The translations under genes were made by a program, and so were the position numbers. Shown here piece after piece: positions 46,395-58,890 of a stretch of 64,000 nt of DNA (positions within the stretch are counted from its first letter, which is position 1; each line of letters starts with the position of its first letter). The stretch spans positions 44,166,226 to 44,230,225 of the forward strand of contig OX421497.1 of the NCBI GenBank assembly GCA_949126835.1. The letters are read 5' to 3'. The notes under the pieces are model-generated. The model was not told the DNA's origin, ran no database searches, and saw only the letters and a list, made by a program, of their open reading frames with translations. The DNA is from Anisus vortex. Lineage: Eukaryota; Mollusca; Gastropoda; Planorbidae.

Positions 46395-46930
46395 TTGTTC
46401 ACACATGTATGTGAGTTTTTGCCCCTGTTCAGTCATGTATGTGAGTTTTTGCCCCTGTTCAGTCATGTATGTGAGTTTTTGCCCCTGTTCAGTCATGTAT
46501 GTGAGTTTTCGCCCCTGTTCAGTCATGTATGTGAGTTTTTGCCCCTGTTCAGTCATGTATGTGAGTTTTTGCCCCTGTTCAGTCATGTATGTGAGTTTTC
46601 GCCCCTGTTCAGTCATGTATGTGAGTTTTCGCCCCTGTTCAGTCATGTATGTGAGTTTTCGCCCCTGTTCAGTCATGTATGTGAGTTTTCGCCCCTGTTC
46701 AGTCATGTATGTGAGTTTTCGCCCCTGTTCAGTCATGTATGTGAGTTTTCGCCCCTGTTCAGTCATGTATGTGAGTTTTCGCCCCTGTTCAGTCATGTAT
46801 GTGAGTTTTCGCCCCTGTTCAGTCATGTATGTGAGATTTTGCTCCCATTCATACATATATGTGAGTTTTTCCCCTGTTCAAACATGTATTTGATTCTCTC
46901 ACTTGTTCATACATGTATGTGGGTTTCATT
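46395..46930. repeat. 30-bp minisatellite, about 17 copies
   Basis: Unit CAGTCATGTATGTGAGTTTT plus CGCCCCTGTT. The period keeps frames open on both strands (10-residue periodic peptides on each), with no other sign of coding. Confidence 0.97.
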
Positions 46931-47486
46931 TGTTATAGATTAAAGATAAATGTGTGCAGTCTGTTCCTTTTTGTTTACATTAGTTCAATAAAAAGTATTC
47001 CTCCTTTTTTATTAAGCACCAATGTATGAATGATTTGACCTTTTAAAATTTCTGATGGAATTTCACACATTTTCCAACAGGAACAATAACAATCAAGGAA
47101 ATAAATCAAAACTTTTTGAGATTCATAAAAAAATATAACAGAAAGTTTTTAACAAAAGTTTATGCCACCTGTAACAAAATTATGTTCTTTTTGCTACTTA
47201 GTCTTTCTGCCATTTCTGTGTTTTTGCCCATTTTAGTTTGCATGTTGGGGGTTATTGACAATTGGTAACCTTTGATGAGTGGCAATAGATTTCCATACAG
47301 AAACAGAGTCAAGCCACTGGTACACTTTTTAATGTAATTTTTTCTTTGTGCTTAATTGCCCCCCCCTCACACCCTGTCTTTCACAACCCTGCGACCAGCA
47401 TCAAAGCAAAAGGCTTTCTGTGATATTCAGGGGCGAATACAGTCTTAACATTAATGGGGAACGTCCGTTAGTTTATTATATTGAAT
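46931..47486. other. Non-coding flank
   Basis: AT-rich; AATAAA-like signal near 46986. No gene recognised. Confidence 0.4.
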
Positions 47487-47590
47487 CATCATCATCAATC
47501 CCTTGACCGTTATGGTCGTTGGGGGAAGCGAATGGACATCTCAGCAGTCAACTTTCTCCACTTTTGCCTATCTTGAGCGGTTGTCAATAG
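47487..47590 (-). mobile_element. LINE 3' end with (GAT)n tail
   Basis: The minus strand reads DRQKWRKLTAEMSIRFPQRP, stop, then CAAGGGATTGATGATGATGA. A related end, CCCCCAACGACCGCCAAGG with an (ACT)n tail, occurs at 62018-62092. Confidence 0.65.
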
Positions 47591-47940
47591 TTGAATACTG
47601 TTTTTTGAAAAACACTTTTTTAAAATTATAATTTGCTGTTAGCGTTGGTTATGTGAAAAGTTGTTTACAGTACAGGGTGTTTACAGTACAGGGTGTTTAC
47701 AAATCTGGATCCGCTGTTGTCTGTCTATGATCCTGTTCTATATAAAATAATACACTCACGCCACTCGATGAATGTTTAAAGAAGAATTTAATGCTTGAAC
47801 GTGTGTACAATAATAACATTGAACTTTACTAGTTAATAATATGTAGCTTCTATATCACTAAGTAAAACAACACCAATGCGTTCTTTATATAGATTTCGGT
47901 GTAGAAAGTGCTAGAATGGATTTTTCCCGAAGTTTCACCT

Positions 47941-48810
47941 TTCTTCCTTCACCTATCCCTTAACCCAGGGGTCGAGAACCTATGGCTCGCGAGCCAGATG
48001 TGGCTCTATTGATGGCTGCATCTGACTCGCAGACAAATGTTCGATAATTTAAAAAAAAATGTTTCTTTAGACTCCTTTTGATCTACCTTTTAATTGCATA
48101 TCAATATTGCATTCTACAAATGAGCTAAAGTCTACTGCAGCTCAGCATCAGAAGTGGTAAAGGAGATAAACTCCGCTGACCTAAAAGACAGAAAAAATAG
48201 CAACCCTGCATTCATTGTAATTAAAGGGAAATAACTCTTGCACACATTTACTTGAATTTTTAGTTTTAAACATAATGTATGGCTCTCACAGAATAACTTT
48301 TCAAAATATGTGGTGCCCTTGGCTCTCTCATACAAAAAGGTTCCTGACCCCTGCCCTAAACCGTGGGTGGGTCGTTGGGGTCACCATCGTTGACTGTTCA
48401 CAATCTCTTGCCATTTGTTCCGGTCCTGTGATGCCCTTTGGGAGTCGATGAACGACAGGCCGGTCCACTCCTTGATGTTGTCTTCCAATCTCTTCTTTTG
48501 CCTGCCTCTTTTTCTTCCTCCCTGGACTGTGCCCTGCATTATAGTCTTTGAAAGACCTCCAGATCTTGTTACGTGTCCATACCATCTCAGTTTTTTTCTT
48601 CTTAATTGAGGTGAGAAGGTCCTCGTATGGGCTGATGACAGCAGCTATTTCATTGCGGACCACTTCGTTTGTGATATGCTCTGTATAGGAGATGTTCAAT
48701 ATCTTTCGGTAACATCTCATCTCTAGCGCACTGATTCTTCTTTGGAGGTCTGCAGTGAGTGTCCAAGCCTCGCATCCATACAAGAAGACCGACGTCGCCA
48801 GAGAGCGCAT
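47941..48810 (-). mobile_element. LINE 3' fragment (RTE-like), split by a MITE
   Basis: From 48810 downward the minus strand encodes SVFLYGCEAWTLTADLQRRI, LEMRCYRKILNISYTEHIT and, after a frameshift, tails like IKEWTGLSF. The 3' UTR GTGGGTGGGTCG...GGATAGGTGAAGG is interrupted at 47966-48353 by a MITE. 5' truncated and dead. Confidence 0.88.
47966..48353. mobile_element. hAT-type MITE, 'GAGCCA' family, inside a LINE 3' UTR
   Basis: 388 bp with ends CAGGGGTCGAGAACC and GGTTCCTGACCCCTG, inverted relative to the copy at 35666 (both share CGAGCCAGATG and TTTAAACATAATGTATGGCT). Flanks CCCTTAAC and CCCTAAAC match at 7 of 8. Confidence 0.85.
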
Positions 48811-48969
48811 TAGTCGAATCTTATACCAGAATGCAAAAGAAAATACGTACTAGAAAGTTGTAGAAACAACGAGAAAATGTTGTTACGTCATAATGAATAA
48901 CTACCTACGTAAGTAGTCTCTACGCCAAAATTGAATAAAAGTAAATAACTCTAAATGAACTGGAGAGAC

Positions 48970-49589
48970 AATTGACAAGTCTTAACGATTATGCATGCAT
49001 AAAAGGTCGACGAGGAAAACAGTTCCGGTCTAATTCGATCATTTAATAAAAAAAAAAAAGCATGTCTGTGTGCTACGTTACTGGTTGTACCAAAAGATGT
49101 AAGAGATTAAATGTTATTTCATTTCCAAAAGATGTTCCCAAAAGAAAACGATGGATTGTGAATGTCTAGCGGGAAGAATCACCAATTTATAACCTCAAAC
49201 GTATTGCTTGATGCAAAAAAAAATTTCGTTTTATATTTGTATGAATCTACGAATTGTGTTTTTTAATAACCAAGGACGCAACTCTTGACTAATTTATTTT
49301 GTAAACAAATCTAAATTTAACTTTACGCAACTAACACTTTGAGTATTAATTATCGCCTACTCACTTTTGATGTTAAAAATGGATTCCTCATAATTAATAT
49401 TGTAGTCTTTGTATATTTCTAAAAGATTAGAACTGGCCGTCGAGGTTTAAATCAATTTTCAAACACCAGCAAAAGCATGCTTTTTTTGTTTACGGAAATG
49501 CCTAAAATAATAAATAACTTAAAAATAGAACCGGAAGCACGTGACCTCTTCCATTTGAAAAGTTCACGCCTCATTAAGACTTGTCAATT
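48970..49589 (+). mobile_element. P-element-like non-autonomous transposon with THAP domain
   Basis: 620 bp bounded by 19-bp inverted repeats AATTGACAAGTCTTAACGA and TCATTAAGACTTGTCAATT (one mismatch). Inside, a 35-codon frame (49062-49169) encodes half a THAP zinc finger. A related right-hand part recurs at 54905-55152. No target duplication could be confirmed. Confidence 0.75.
49062..49169 (+). pseudogene. Truncated THAP zinc-finger frame
   Basis: 35 codons: MSVCYVTGCTKRCKRLN then ISFPKDVPKRKRWIVNV. The C-x4-C pair, the FP and the RW are THAP landmarks; the distal C-x2-H pair is cut off by a stop. THAP domains form the DNA-binding part of P-element transposases. Confidence 0.65.
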
Positions 49590-50497
49590 CCAAACACTAT
49601 ATAACAAAATATAAAAACTGTAATAACATGCTATACACACATAACAAGCGTTGTTGTGTGTGTTTTTTTTTTCAAGCTACGTACGTTATTTATGGATGAC
49701 CCCGTTCGGTATTGACGAGCCACCTTAAGGACCACCCAACTGTTTTACATTAAGGCATGGGGATACGCCCATGATCAACTGGTTGCTGATGTCATCTGAA
49801 CTTTTCTGGGTTTTATTTTTTTATTATATATAGATTTAAATGAAACTCGAGTAACTGTCATCTAGGCCAGAAATAGCATGAAATCCCCATTGGCCAGTAC
49901 AAGCAGTGTCTTCACTACGTATCAGACGATCGTCAAATTGATTCTTGATTAGAGCTATTGATCATATCAACGTGTCTCGGCAAACATTAATTAGTTGATA
50001 GTACAGGATATGCATTAACAGGGCAATTCAACTTTGATATATTACCCAATTTTTTTTTTATGTGGCGTAATTTAGAGTTGTCATCGTCTTCTAGTGTGGA
50101 TCACTGACCTCTATATATAGAAAACTTGATAAGCGCAGGTGACAAGGAGGTATTTTGTTCAATTTTTTTTTAAGGGAAGATAATTACACGGAGGCGATGG
50201 ACTGGAGATAGATTCTTGGGAGTCTGTGCATGCTAGTTTGTATTTTTAATGTACCTGTCCAAGGTTTGCACAGCCGGGGATGGGAAAAAAACACACACTC
50301 CTCTCAAAATATCCCAAATCGCTTGAGTCTCAAAAAGCCTCTGAAGCCAAAACTCTTGGGAAAGGGGGGGGGGAGGCTTCCGTGGCGATTTGGCCTTAAA
50401 GTAAGGTGGATCACGTTATTTCTACTAGCAGTAGAAGAGGTGAAGGGGGGCCTCTGGTGCTTTAAGACATAAACATAAAGACAAAAACACTTTCCTT
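49590..50497. other. Intergenic, no gene seen
   Basis: Mixed sequence with a G run near 50363. No convincing coding frame. Confidence 0.35.
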
Positions 50498-50640
50498 ATC
50501 TTTCTTCCCGAGTGGCATTCGGGCATGGAATGGGTTGTCTGTACGAACCAGGAAAATCAGTAACTTAACATCATTTAAAACATTTATAAAAATGAAAAAC
50601 TAGACTTGGACCACGGAGCGTCTGTAATGTATAATATAAG
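50498..50640 (-). repeat. Dispersed repeat family B, inverted
   Basis: The minus strand shows ACAGACGCTCCGTGGTCCAA, TAAGTTACTGATTTTCCTGG and CATTCCATGCCCGAATGCC. Confidence 0.65.
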
Positions 50641-51504
50641 AAGTAGAATTACCATTGATGGGGGTGTCACAACACTGCTTGGGCAACAGTTGATCCTCTT
50701 AACAAATCGCCCAGACAAATGGAGCGTCTAATTTTACGTCCCTCATGGTTTGGTACAGAGACTGGCCATTCTACATATATGCCAGCGACCCTTGGGCGCT
50801 GACAGATGTCATATTACTTGTATCATATGATACCTGAGTTCTAGTGGACTTGAAAAAGAAATACCCAGCTGTTAATATATCTGGACATTGTTTGGTGTTG
50901 GAGTGAGTGACTATTTGTGTGACTGAGAGAAAGAGAGAGATGGAGATATTGTGTAATAACTGATTAGGCCTATAAGCCATAAGAGACAGTGGAAGAGACA
51001 GGGGGGAAGAGAGGGTAGAGTGTTCTGGTTAATATGTCAAATTTTCGACAAGTAAATAAAAGTAACAAAAATATAACCTATATGACCTATAGACACTGGT
51101 CGTGTCGTAAAGACCACAGACATTACAAAAAACAAAACAAATAAAAACTTTAAAGATAATACAAAAGTAGGAACTTAGATAGTGAAACAATCATATATCC
51201 ATCAGTTCTATTTCTCTACTTACTTTATCTGGTCACCTACTGACTCCATGTATGCTATTTATAAATTATTCATTATATGATGACGTATGTTAGGATTCTT
51301 TTCTTTCTTTTTCTTAGTCAAATCACTAAACCCAGAAACAGAGTCTAGAGGACAGAAGGACAAAGAGTGAAGTAGTAATAATACATAAGGTTTCTGTTTC
51401 AGAAACACAACAACAATCTGTTACAGTGGTTACAATGCTCAAATAAACATAAGGACAAAAACACTTTTCTTACCCCTTTTGCAAGAACAAATACATATAC
51501 TCAG

Positions 51505-51690
51505 ATAGGCCTACTCTTTCTTCCGAGTGGCGTCCCGGCATGGGAAGGGGTTGCCTGAACAAACGAGGAAAATCAGTACCTAACTTAACATCATATAAAA
51601 AATGAATCAAAATGCTAGATTAGACTCAGACTAGGATGAGCGTATGACACAATAATCTTCTTTATTGTAGAAGCGTCAGTAAAATATAAG
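51505..51690 (-). repeat. Dispersed repeat family B, inverted
   Basis: The minus strand shows GACGCTTCTACAATAAAGAA, GATTATTGTGTCATACGCTC, then GTACTGATTTTCCTCGTTTG and CCCTTCCCATGCCGGGACGCC. Confidence 0.65.
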
Positions 51691-51699
51691 ATAAGATAT

Positions 51700-53221
51700 T
51701 CAAATGTACATAAGATGTAGGCCTAGAATACAAAATATTTTGTAACATCGAAATTTAAAAGCCTTTTACCCTGGCTTCGTGTAGATCTATCTATTGAGTA
51801 GTAAGCTTATTATTGGTGTTTTTTCGACCGTTTAAAAAAATCACTTATAACATATGGGCCTACCTCATATGCAACTTATCAACCCACAAACACACTTGAA
51901 ACAAACACATCTCCTTACAACACAAAGCACATTTACCCACAAACACACTTGAAAACAAACACACTTGAAAACAAACACAGCTCCTTACATAACACACAAC
52001 ACATTCATCAAAACGCTGAGAAATAGTCACATAACATCAAATTTAAATCATGTTTTTTACAAAAAACGTAAGTTACTATCAATTATTACAAATGAATTTA
52101 TTGTGCACTTTCCCAAGTTTTATAGTAAGAAGCATGTTTAAACTCGTTTAGATTTATTTTTTACACTGTCTGTTTCATCCTTTTTTTCCTGAGTTTAAAT
52201 GTATTTAGGCTTACCCACAGCAGCACAAGTTCGCCCAAGGCCTTTCACCTTGACGTCATTTTCCTCTTAATGTGGTCTTAGAACTTTAGCATCTATTATT
52301 AAACTAATCTAGTTTTCTGCTTCTGCTGTATGGTCAAAATCAATAATCGATTGGGAAACTTTGATGGCCGAGCCGGAAACAGGATTTGATAATGTTTACG
52401 AACTGCATCCCACTTTAAAAACATTAAGGGGAAATTGTTACCGTGTTTTCTTCTGGCCCGCGTTTTTTTTGGCGCTCAACGCCTACTGCGATTAATTGGC
52501 CAATCTGGCCTTGATGGAACATGGCGCACGTGCGGTTCAACAGATGAAGAAGTAAAAAAAAAAAAGAACTTTATTATTAGCAGTTTGGGTGTTAGTTGAC
52601 CACTTTAAACGTGTAAACAACCAAAGATAACAAGACTAAAAATATTCAAAACGTAACAAGTCTAGACAATTGTGTAAGAATAACTAATTTCTGTTGAATA
52701 TTAATTATAGGCTGGTATAGACGATATCAATGCTAGTGAATCACTATTAGTAGAAGTTTACAAATAACCGAATAACGAAAACGAAAAATTTTGAGGGAAA
52801 CGCTGATGTGGAAAATAGAGATTGCTGATCTTGGGAAGGATAGATCGCTGGTTACACAAAAGTTTTGAAAATAAAGGTCTGAGCTCAAACGTTTTGCAAT
52901 TCAAGATCTGACATGGGCCTAATGCACGGGTAGAATAAGGCTTACAGACCCGTGAGGATTTCTTGGAACCGGGATCTTAGAGCTGGATCTTTTACAGAAT
53001 TTAGGGCCCAACTCTGAGAACATTGTGTAGTAGTAGGCCCTAACTTTGATGGCGCGTGCTTTGGTGTGAGTTCTTGAAGGTAGGAAAGTACTTACAAAGC
53101 ATGTGTCATTAAAGGGTCTGCGCTCCTTAATATAGTCTTATGGAAAAGAGGCCGCACTAAGCATGCTTAGTACAAATAGCATGAGTGTGCTTAGTCGCGA
53201 ATTAACATTTTGTGGTATGTT
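51700..53221. other. Intergenic, no gene seen
   Basis: Short ACAAACACACTTGAAA repeats at about 51885-51990; otherwise unremarkable. Confidence 0.35.
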
Positions 53222-53450
53222 TACCTGGGTACGAATCCTGGTGAAGGCTTGGTTTTGTACTTGGGTCTGGAGAGTTTCCCTGAGTCTGCCCAATTCTGAT
53301 AGGTACCTACCTATAGTTTGGGTGAAGTAAAAGCGGCTGGGAATTGTGCAGGTTACACAATCCCCTAGTATGCTATGGCCTCAGAAACTGTCACCGGACC
53401 ACCAGCCCCATGTATCTATTTGATCCGACGGGATGCTTTACTTTTACTAT
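53222..53450 (+). repeat. SINE-A, 5' truncated
   Basis: Begins just before box B (GGGTACGAATCCTGGTGAAG) and runs to CCGACGGGATGCTTTACTTT. Confidence 0.82.
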
Positions 53451-53477
53451 TAGCCTGGATGAACCTAAAGCAATAAT

Positions 53478-53660
53478 TCGGTACTATTGAATTGTTTAAC
53501 TGTTATACATGTATTGATAGCTTCCGTAATATTAAAAAGCTCAACTTTTATACATGTATCAATAGCTTCGGTACTATTGTAAAGTTCAACTTTTATACAT
53601 GTATCAATAGCTTCGGTACTATTGTAAAGTTCAACTTTTATACATGTATAAATATAGCTT
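53478..53660. repeat. 45-bp minisatellite, about four copies
   Basis: Unit CTTTTATACATGTATCAATA plus GCTTCGGTACTATTGTAAAGTTCAA; the first and last copies are diverged. Confidence 0.9.
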
Positions 53661-54151
53661 CATTACATATTTATTTTGTTGTATTTTTTCCTAAGGTTGT
53701 GTTTATGATTGTTTTGATTGATTTGTGATTTTTGTTGCAGTAGTTGTTGTTTTAATGCATTAAAAGCTTACGATATAAGTCTGGTGATATTTAGAGAAGA
53801 AAGCAGTAACTCACTTAAGTAAATTACAAATAAATATGTATTAAATGCGCTGGCGTTTTTAGTATATTTTTCTTTCAATAAGAGTGACATGGTCATTAAT
53901 TTGATGTCAGATAAAGTAAAAAAAATTAACAATTAAGGATTCCCTTAAGTCTGCTGCACACTAAACTAACCAATCAATGCGCCGCTTTAACGACGTAAGT
54001 TTAACCCAAGATTGCCAGATTTAAAAAAAAAACAACGTTTTATATCCTACCAGCAAGAATTACATTAGAAATAATTCCAACAAAACTAATTGGTGCAGAA
54101 GTCCTTAAAAATGGCGTACAGTTAAATCTTATCAGTATCGTAGCTTATATG

Positions 54152-54425
54152 TTACAGACAATCCTTCTATACAGATGATTATTGCGTCCCACGCTTATTG
54201 ATATTTGAGTCTAGATCTAGTCTTGCAATTTGAGTAGTGTTCTAAATGATGTTAAGTTATTGGTTTTCCTAGTTTGTTCAGGTAATCCATTTCATGCCAG
54301 GCTGCCACTAGATAAGAAAGAGTACTTTAATGGAATTTATTGTTCTTGCATTTGGAGTTGTTTTTTTAAGTGTTTTTATCCTTATCTGAGCATTTTATTA
54401 GATTGATATGGTGTTGCATTTCTCG
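54152..54425 (+). repeat. Dispersed repeat family B
   Basis: CCTTCTATACAGATGATTAT, TGCGTCCCACGCTTATTGAT, TTTTCCTAGTTTGTTCAGGT and CCTTATCTGAGCATTTTATT align with 4718-5003. Confidence 0.65.
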
Positions 54426-54429
54426 ACCC

Positions 54430-54903
54430 TCTGCCCGGCTTCCTATTGACCCATTGCTTGGACAAGCTTCTGCCGTTCATCACCGACATCATTAACACCT
54501 CTCTTTCCACGGGCATCGTTTCGGATTTCTTCAAATCCGACATTGTCCGCCCACTCCTAAAGAAACCCGGACTTAAAGTATATGAGTGCCAGAATTACTA
54601 CCCAGTAACCAACCGCCCCTTCCTTTCCAAGCTCCTGGAGCGTGTTGTCCTTGAGCAGTTAAACGTCCACCTGTCTCTGCACTAGCTGATGTCCGTGTAC
54701 CAGTCGGCGTATCGCCACCATCAAAGCACCGAGATAGTGCTCCTGCGGATCACCACGTCCTTCTGAACGCCTCATACAGAGGACTCGTCTCTGCCCCTGT
54801 GCTGCTTGATTTGTCTGTTGCCTTCGACACGATCGACCACCACCTACTCATCGATCGCTTCAGCTCTACGTTCGGCATGCACGACATCGCCCTCTGCTGG
54901 TAT
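54430..54903 (+). pseudogene. LINE reverse-transcriptase fragment (CR1/Jockey-group)
   Basis: Encodes LDKLLPFITDIINTSLSTGI, SDFFKSDIVRPLLKKPGL and FLSKLLERVVLEQLNVHLS, the N-terminal RT region. After a stop and frameshifts it gives LLDLSVAFDTIDHHLLIDRF, with the first catalytic Asp motif. Dead and truncated at both ends; it abuts the THAP-element fragment. Confidence 0.85.
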
Positions 54904-54904
54904 T

Positions 54905-55152
54905 TCATTTATAAAAGATGTTGACAAAAGAAAACGATGGATTGTGAATGTCAGACTTTTGATGTTAAATACGGATTCTTCATAATTAATCTTGTAACCT
55001 TTGTATATTTTTAAAAGAACAGAACTGGCCGTCGAGGTTGAAACCAATTATCAAACACCAGCAGAAGCATGTTGGTTTGTTTTTACGAATATGGCGGGAA
55101 ATGTCATGATCTTTTTCATTTGAAAAGGTCACGCATCATTAAGACTTGTCAA
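54905..55152 (+). mobile_element. Right-hand fragment of the THAP/P-like element
   Basis: Matches 49119-49589 with internal deletions: AAAGAAAACGATGGATTGTG, GAACTGGCCGTCGAGGTT and the terminal TCATTAAGACTTGTCAAT. Confidence 0.75.
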
Positions 55153-55904
55153 TGGAAGAGAGAATTGTTTCGACGAAGTTCGAACTAATTCCAAAAGAAT
55201 AGGAAAGCGCTAAACGGCGAGTTCTCTCAGTCTTGTGTTTTTTTAGTTTTTATTTTGCTTGCGAAATGGGTTATTATTTTTTCTAATGCTATTTATTAAC
55301 AATTCTACTTTTAAATGATTACATTCTGAGTATGTGAGCGCGAGCGAATAATTGTGTGTGTAGGAAGAAACATAGAATTAAAGTTTGCTTGTGATTTTTT
55401 GCTGCCAGAGTATGACGCACTCGATTCGAATACGTTTTCCCGTGGTATAAGCTTAAATCGAAACTCGACTTAACTCGACTACTAACGATACTTAACTCCT
55501 GTCAGAATTTTTTGTTAACCGACTACTTAGAAAGAATCAATAAATTCAAATGAATTCTAAGCCAAGAGAGAGAGAGGGGGGGGGGGGAGGGGGAATCGGG
55601 GGGGATTACCGTCGGATGACGTCCTAGTAAACAATGGTACAGTTTTACAGTAGTTGGCGGCTGGCGGGCTGATAGACCGCCCACGTAAAATTCCCTAGGA
55701 GCATTTCTCTGAAGTCATTCCTCGCGGTTGACTGAATCTAAAGAAATTGTTAAACTAATCTTGCAGATTGGGAAAAATAATCTGGTCTAAAAGCTCTCGG
55801 CTGATTTTCATTATTCGAACCTAATATCTGATATTATAGACTATTCTACGTAAAGAAATTGGAAAATAAACTAAAAATCTGCAATAATACGGAATTATAG
55901 ATCA
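55153..55904. other. Intergenic, no gene seen
   Basis: Contains a GA/G-rich tract near 55565-55605; no coding frame. Confidence 0.35.
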
Positions 55905-56025
55905 GAAGTCGTCAACTTATTGAACGCGTACCAGACTTGGCACGCAGAGCCATTTCCAATGGCACGCGGTAAACCAACCAATAAAAAGCAATTCAAGTCT
56001 CATCTACAATAACTTGAGTGCTGCG
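55905..56025 (-). mobile_element. hAT-type MITE fragment
   Basis: CAGACTTGGCACGCAGAGCC and CAATGGCACGCGG, then CAAGTCTCATCTACAATAAC, match one half of the MITE at 62193; the other terminus is missing. Confidence 0.6.
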
Positions 56026-56642
56026 CGCGCGGGAGGGTTTGGAAAAGGGTCGGCGCTAAATAAACCACCGCCTTTGTAACAAAATTACATGCAAATTAAA
56101 GATTACAGGCCTTGGGGGTGTCATGGACTGAAGTGGAAAAGCTTGCCCGGAACAGAGAGACATGGCAGGGTTTTGTGACTGCCTTATTCTCTACTGGGAG
56201 CATTGAAAGGATTAGGTAAGTAAAGAAAACATTGCAGACAAGGCTATTTAGCGTACTTTCCTACCTACATCCCCCTTCCCCTTTTCGTTTTTTCTTTACC
56301 TAAAGTGCGTCATTAGCTGTGATGCCATCAGCCAGTAACCTAGACATGGGTTATTTATAGGAATAATAGAGAAGCTTTTAAAGTGTTTGTCTTGGAAGAG
56401 TTGTTGTTTTTATGTAGCACTAGTGATTTGCGCTATTGTTTATATTTTGTTTCTTAGATGTAAAACGTGAAGGCCGATTCCTCAGCTTTTTCAGTCTTTA
56501 CGGTATGCATGATTAAGGCGTTACATTCGAAACAGGGTGGACAGATAGACGGACAGAGGTCAGCTCGAACGGACTCTTGGATAGCTAGATAGAGAAATAG
56601 ATGTATTAAAAACTATTTTTAAATGGCAAATGACATGTATAG

Positions 56643-56785
56643 TAGGATGATAGATAGATATAAAGAGACACATATAGATAGATAGATAGATAAATAGATG
56701 GATAGATAGATAGATAGATAGAGAGATGGATAGATAGAGAGATAGAGAGATAGATATATAGATGGATGGATGGATGGATAGATAG

Positions 56786-56817
<32 letters not shown>

Positions 56818-56864
56818 ATGGATAGATAGAGAGATAGAGAGATAGATATATAGATGGATGGATG

Positions 56865-56930
<66 letters not shown>

Positions 56931-56950
56931 AGGATAGATAGATAGATGAT
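56643..56950. repeat. (GATA)n-rich microsatellite block
   Basis: GATA repeats interspersed with GATG and GAGA units; one ~85-bp mixed motif is present twice (about 56700-56780 and 56800-56875). Confidence 0.96.
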
Positions 56951-57059
56951 TGATTGAAAAAAGTGGTAGATCTTTTCGAGATCTATATATATTTTTTTAA
57001 ATATACGCAAAGAAAGAAAATTTTGCAGATAAATATAGGCAAAGAAATTGGTAGATAAA

Positions 57060-57202
57060 TAGTTAGACAGATAGATAGAAATAGATAGACTAATGGATAG
57101 GTAGATGGGTAGCTAACTAGCTAGCTAGGTAGATAGATATGTAGGTAGGAGGTAGATATGTAGATAGATAGATTAGTTGTTATGTAGGGGGTAGCTAGCT
57201 AG

Positions 57203-57233
<31 letters not shown>

Positions 57234-57360
57234 GATAGATAGATAGATAGATAGCTAGATAGATAGGTAGGTAGGTAGGTTGGTAGGTTGGTTGGTAGGT
57301 AGGTATATAGGTAGGCAGGTAGATAGGTAGGTTGAGATATTGATTGGTAGATCGATAAAT
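57060..57360. repeat. GATA/GGTA degenerate microsatellite
   Basis: GATA, TATC and GGTA runs, including a small inverted CTATCTAT...ATAGATAG junction near 57205-57250. Confidence 0.9.
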
Positions 57361-57834
57361 AGATACCTTTTAAACCAAGTTAATTTGAAAAATGCCGTGC
57401 AAATTGAAGTAGGTCATACTTTTAGCTAAAAATAAAACTATTTCGAAAGTCACTCTATCGATCTGGGACTAAAACACTTCCTGCTTCAAACCAGAAACTG
57501 TTTGGGGATTTGTTTCCGATCCAAATCTTTTTTTTTTTTATAGTTCAAATCTGTCTTTCAACCGGGTAATGGATGCAGGCTGCAGTTTCTGTCATTATGG
57601 ATTGCAGGAACTGATCTGTTTTAACTTGGATTGGACTCTGCACTTTCCACACAAGTTTATTTGTTCTACATACAGGACAAAATAAAACAAAAAAAGACAA
57701 TAAGAAATCATGTTGAAGGTATAATACAAACTAAGGTAATTGTTAGGTGAGTGTATAGATATTCAATAAGACGTAATGGTGGATCTATAGTTTTCAAGAT
57801 GATATAGTTGGAAATGTATAAGTTTCACGACAGA

Positions 57835-58410
<576 letters not shown>

Positions 58411-58751
58411 AAAGACAGGAAGATGTGGAAGCATAAATGGGTAGATGGTTGGATTGATGGCTGGGGGTGTACGCAGATATAAAATGAGAAAATGACATAT
58501 TTTAAAAGACAGGAGGGAAATCATCTCAACAAATAATGGAAATCTTGGGTGATTGTTAAAAGAACTTTTATGTAAAATGTAAACCCTAAAATCTAATGCA
58601 GCTAAAAAATAGTTTTAACTTAATTAGTTATTTCTTTTTGCAACTAAAAGATAAAAGGAAAGAGAAATTCCTTTTAGCTTGCGTTCTATTAAATTTAAAA
58701 GGGATTGTAAAACAGAAATGAAAACACGTTTTAAACAGTTTTATTTCTATC

Positions 58752-58890
58752 TCAAAGACTCAAAGACTCAAAGACTCAAAAACTCAAAGTCTCAAAGACT
58801 CAAAGACTCAAAGACTCAAAGACTCAAAGACTCAAAGACTCAAAGACTCAAAGTCTCAAAGACTCAAAGACTCAAAGACTCAAAGACTCT
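58752..58890. repeat. 8-bp CTCAAAGA array
   Basis: About 17 copies of CTCAAAGA with occasional T or A substitutions, keeping a Lys/Ser/Gln-rich frame open by periodicity only. Confidence 0.97.

Noticed and set aside
46365..46943. Long open frames on both strands with 10-residue periodic peptides
   Set aside because: They follow purely from a 30-bp minisatellite; the period is a multiple of three, all frames stay open, and no splice or start context supports a gene.
52466..52490. Retroviral-type primer-binding site (TTTTTTGGCGCTCAACG)
   Set aside because: No LTR or coding sequence on either side; a short chance match.
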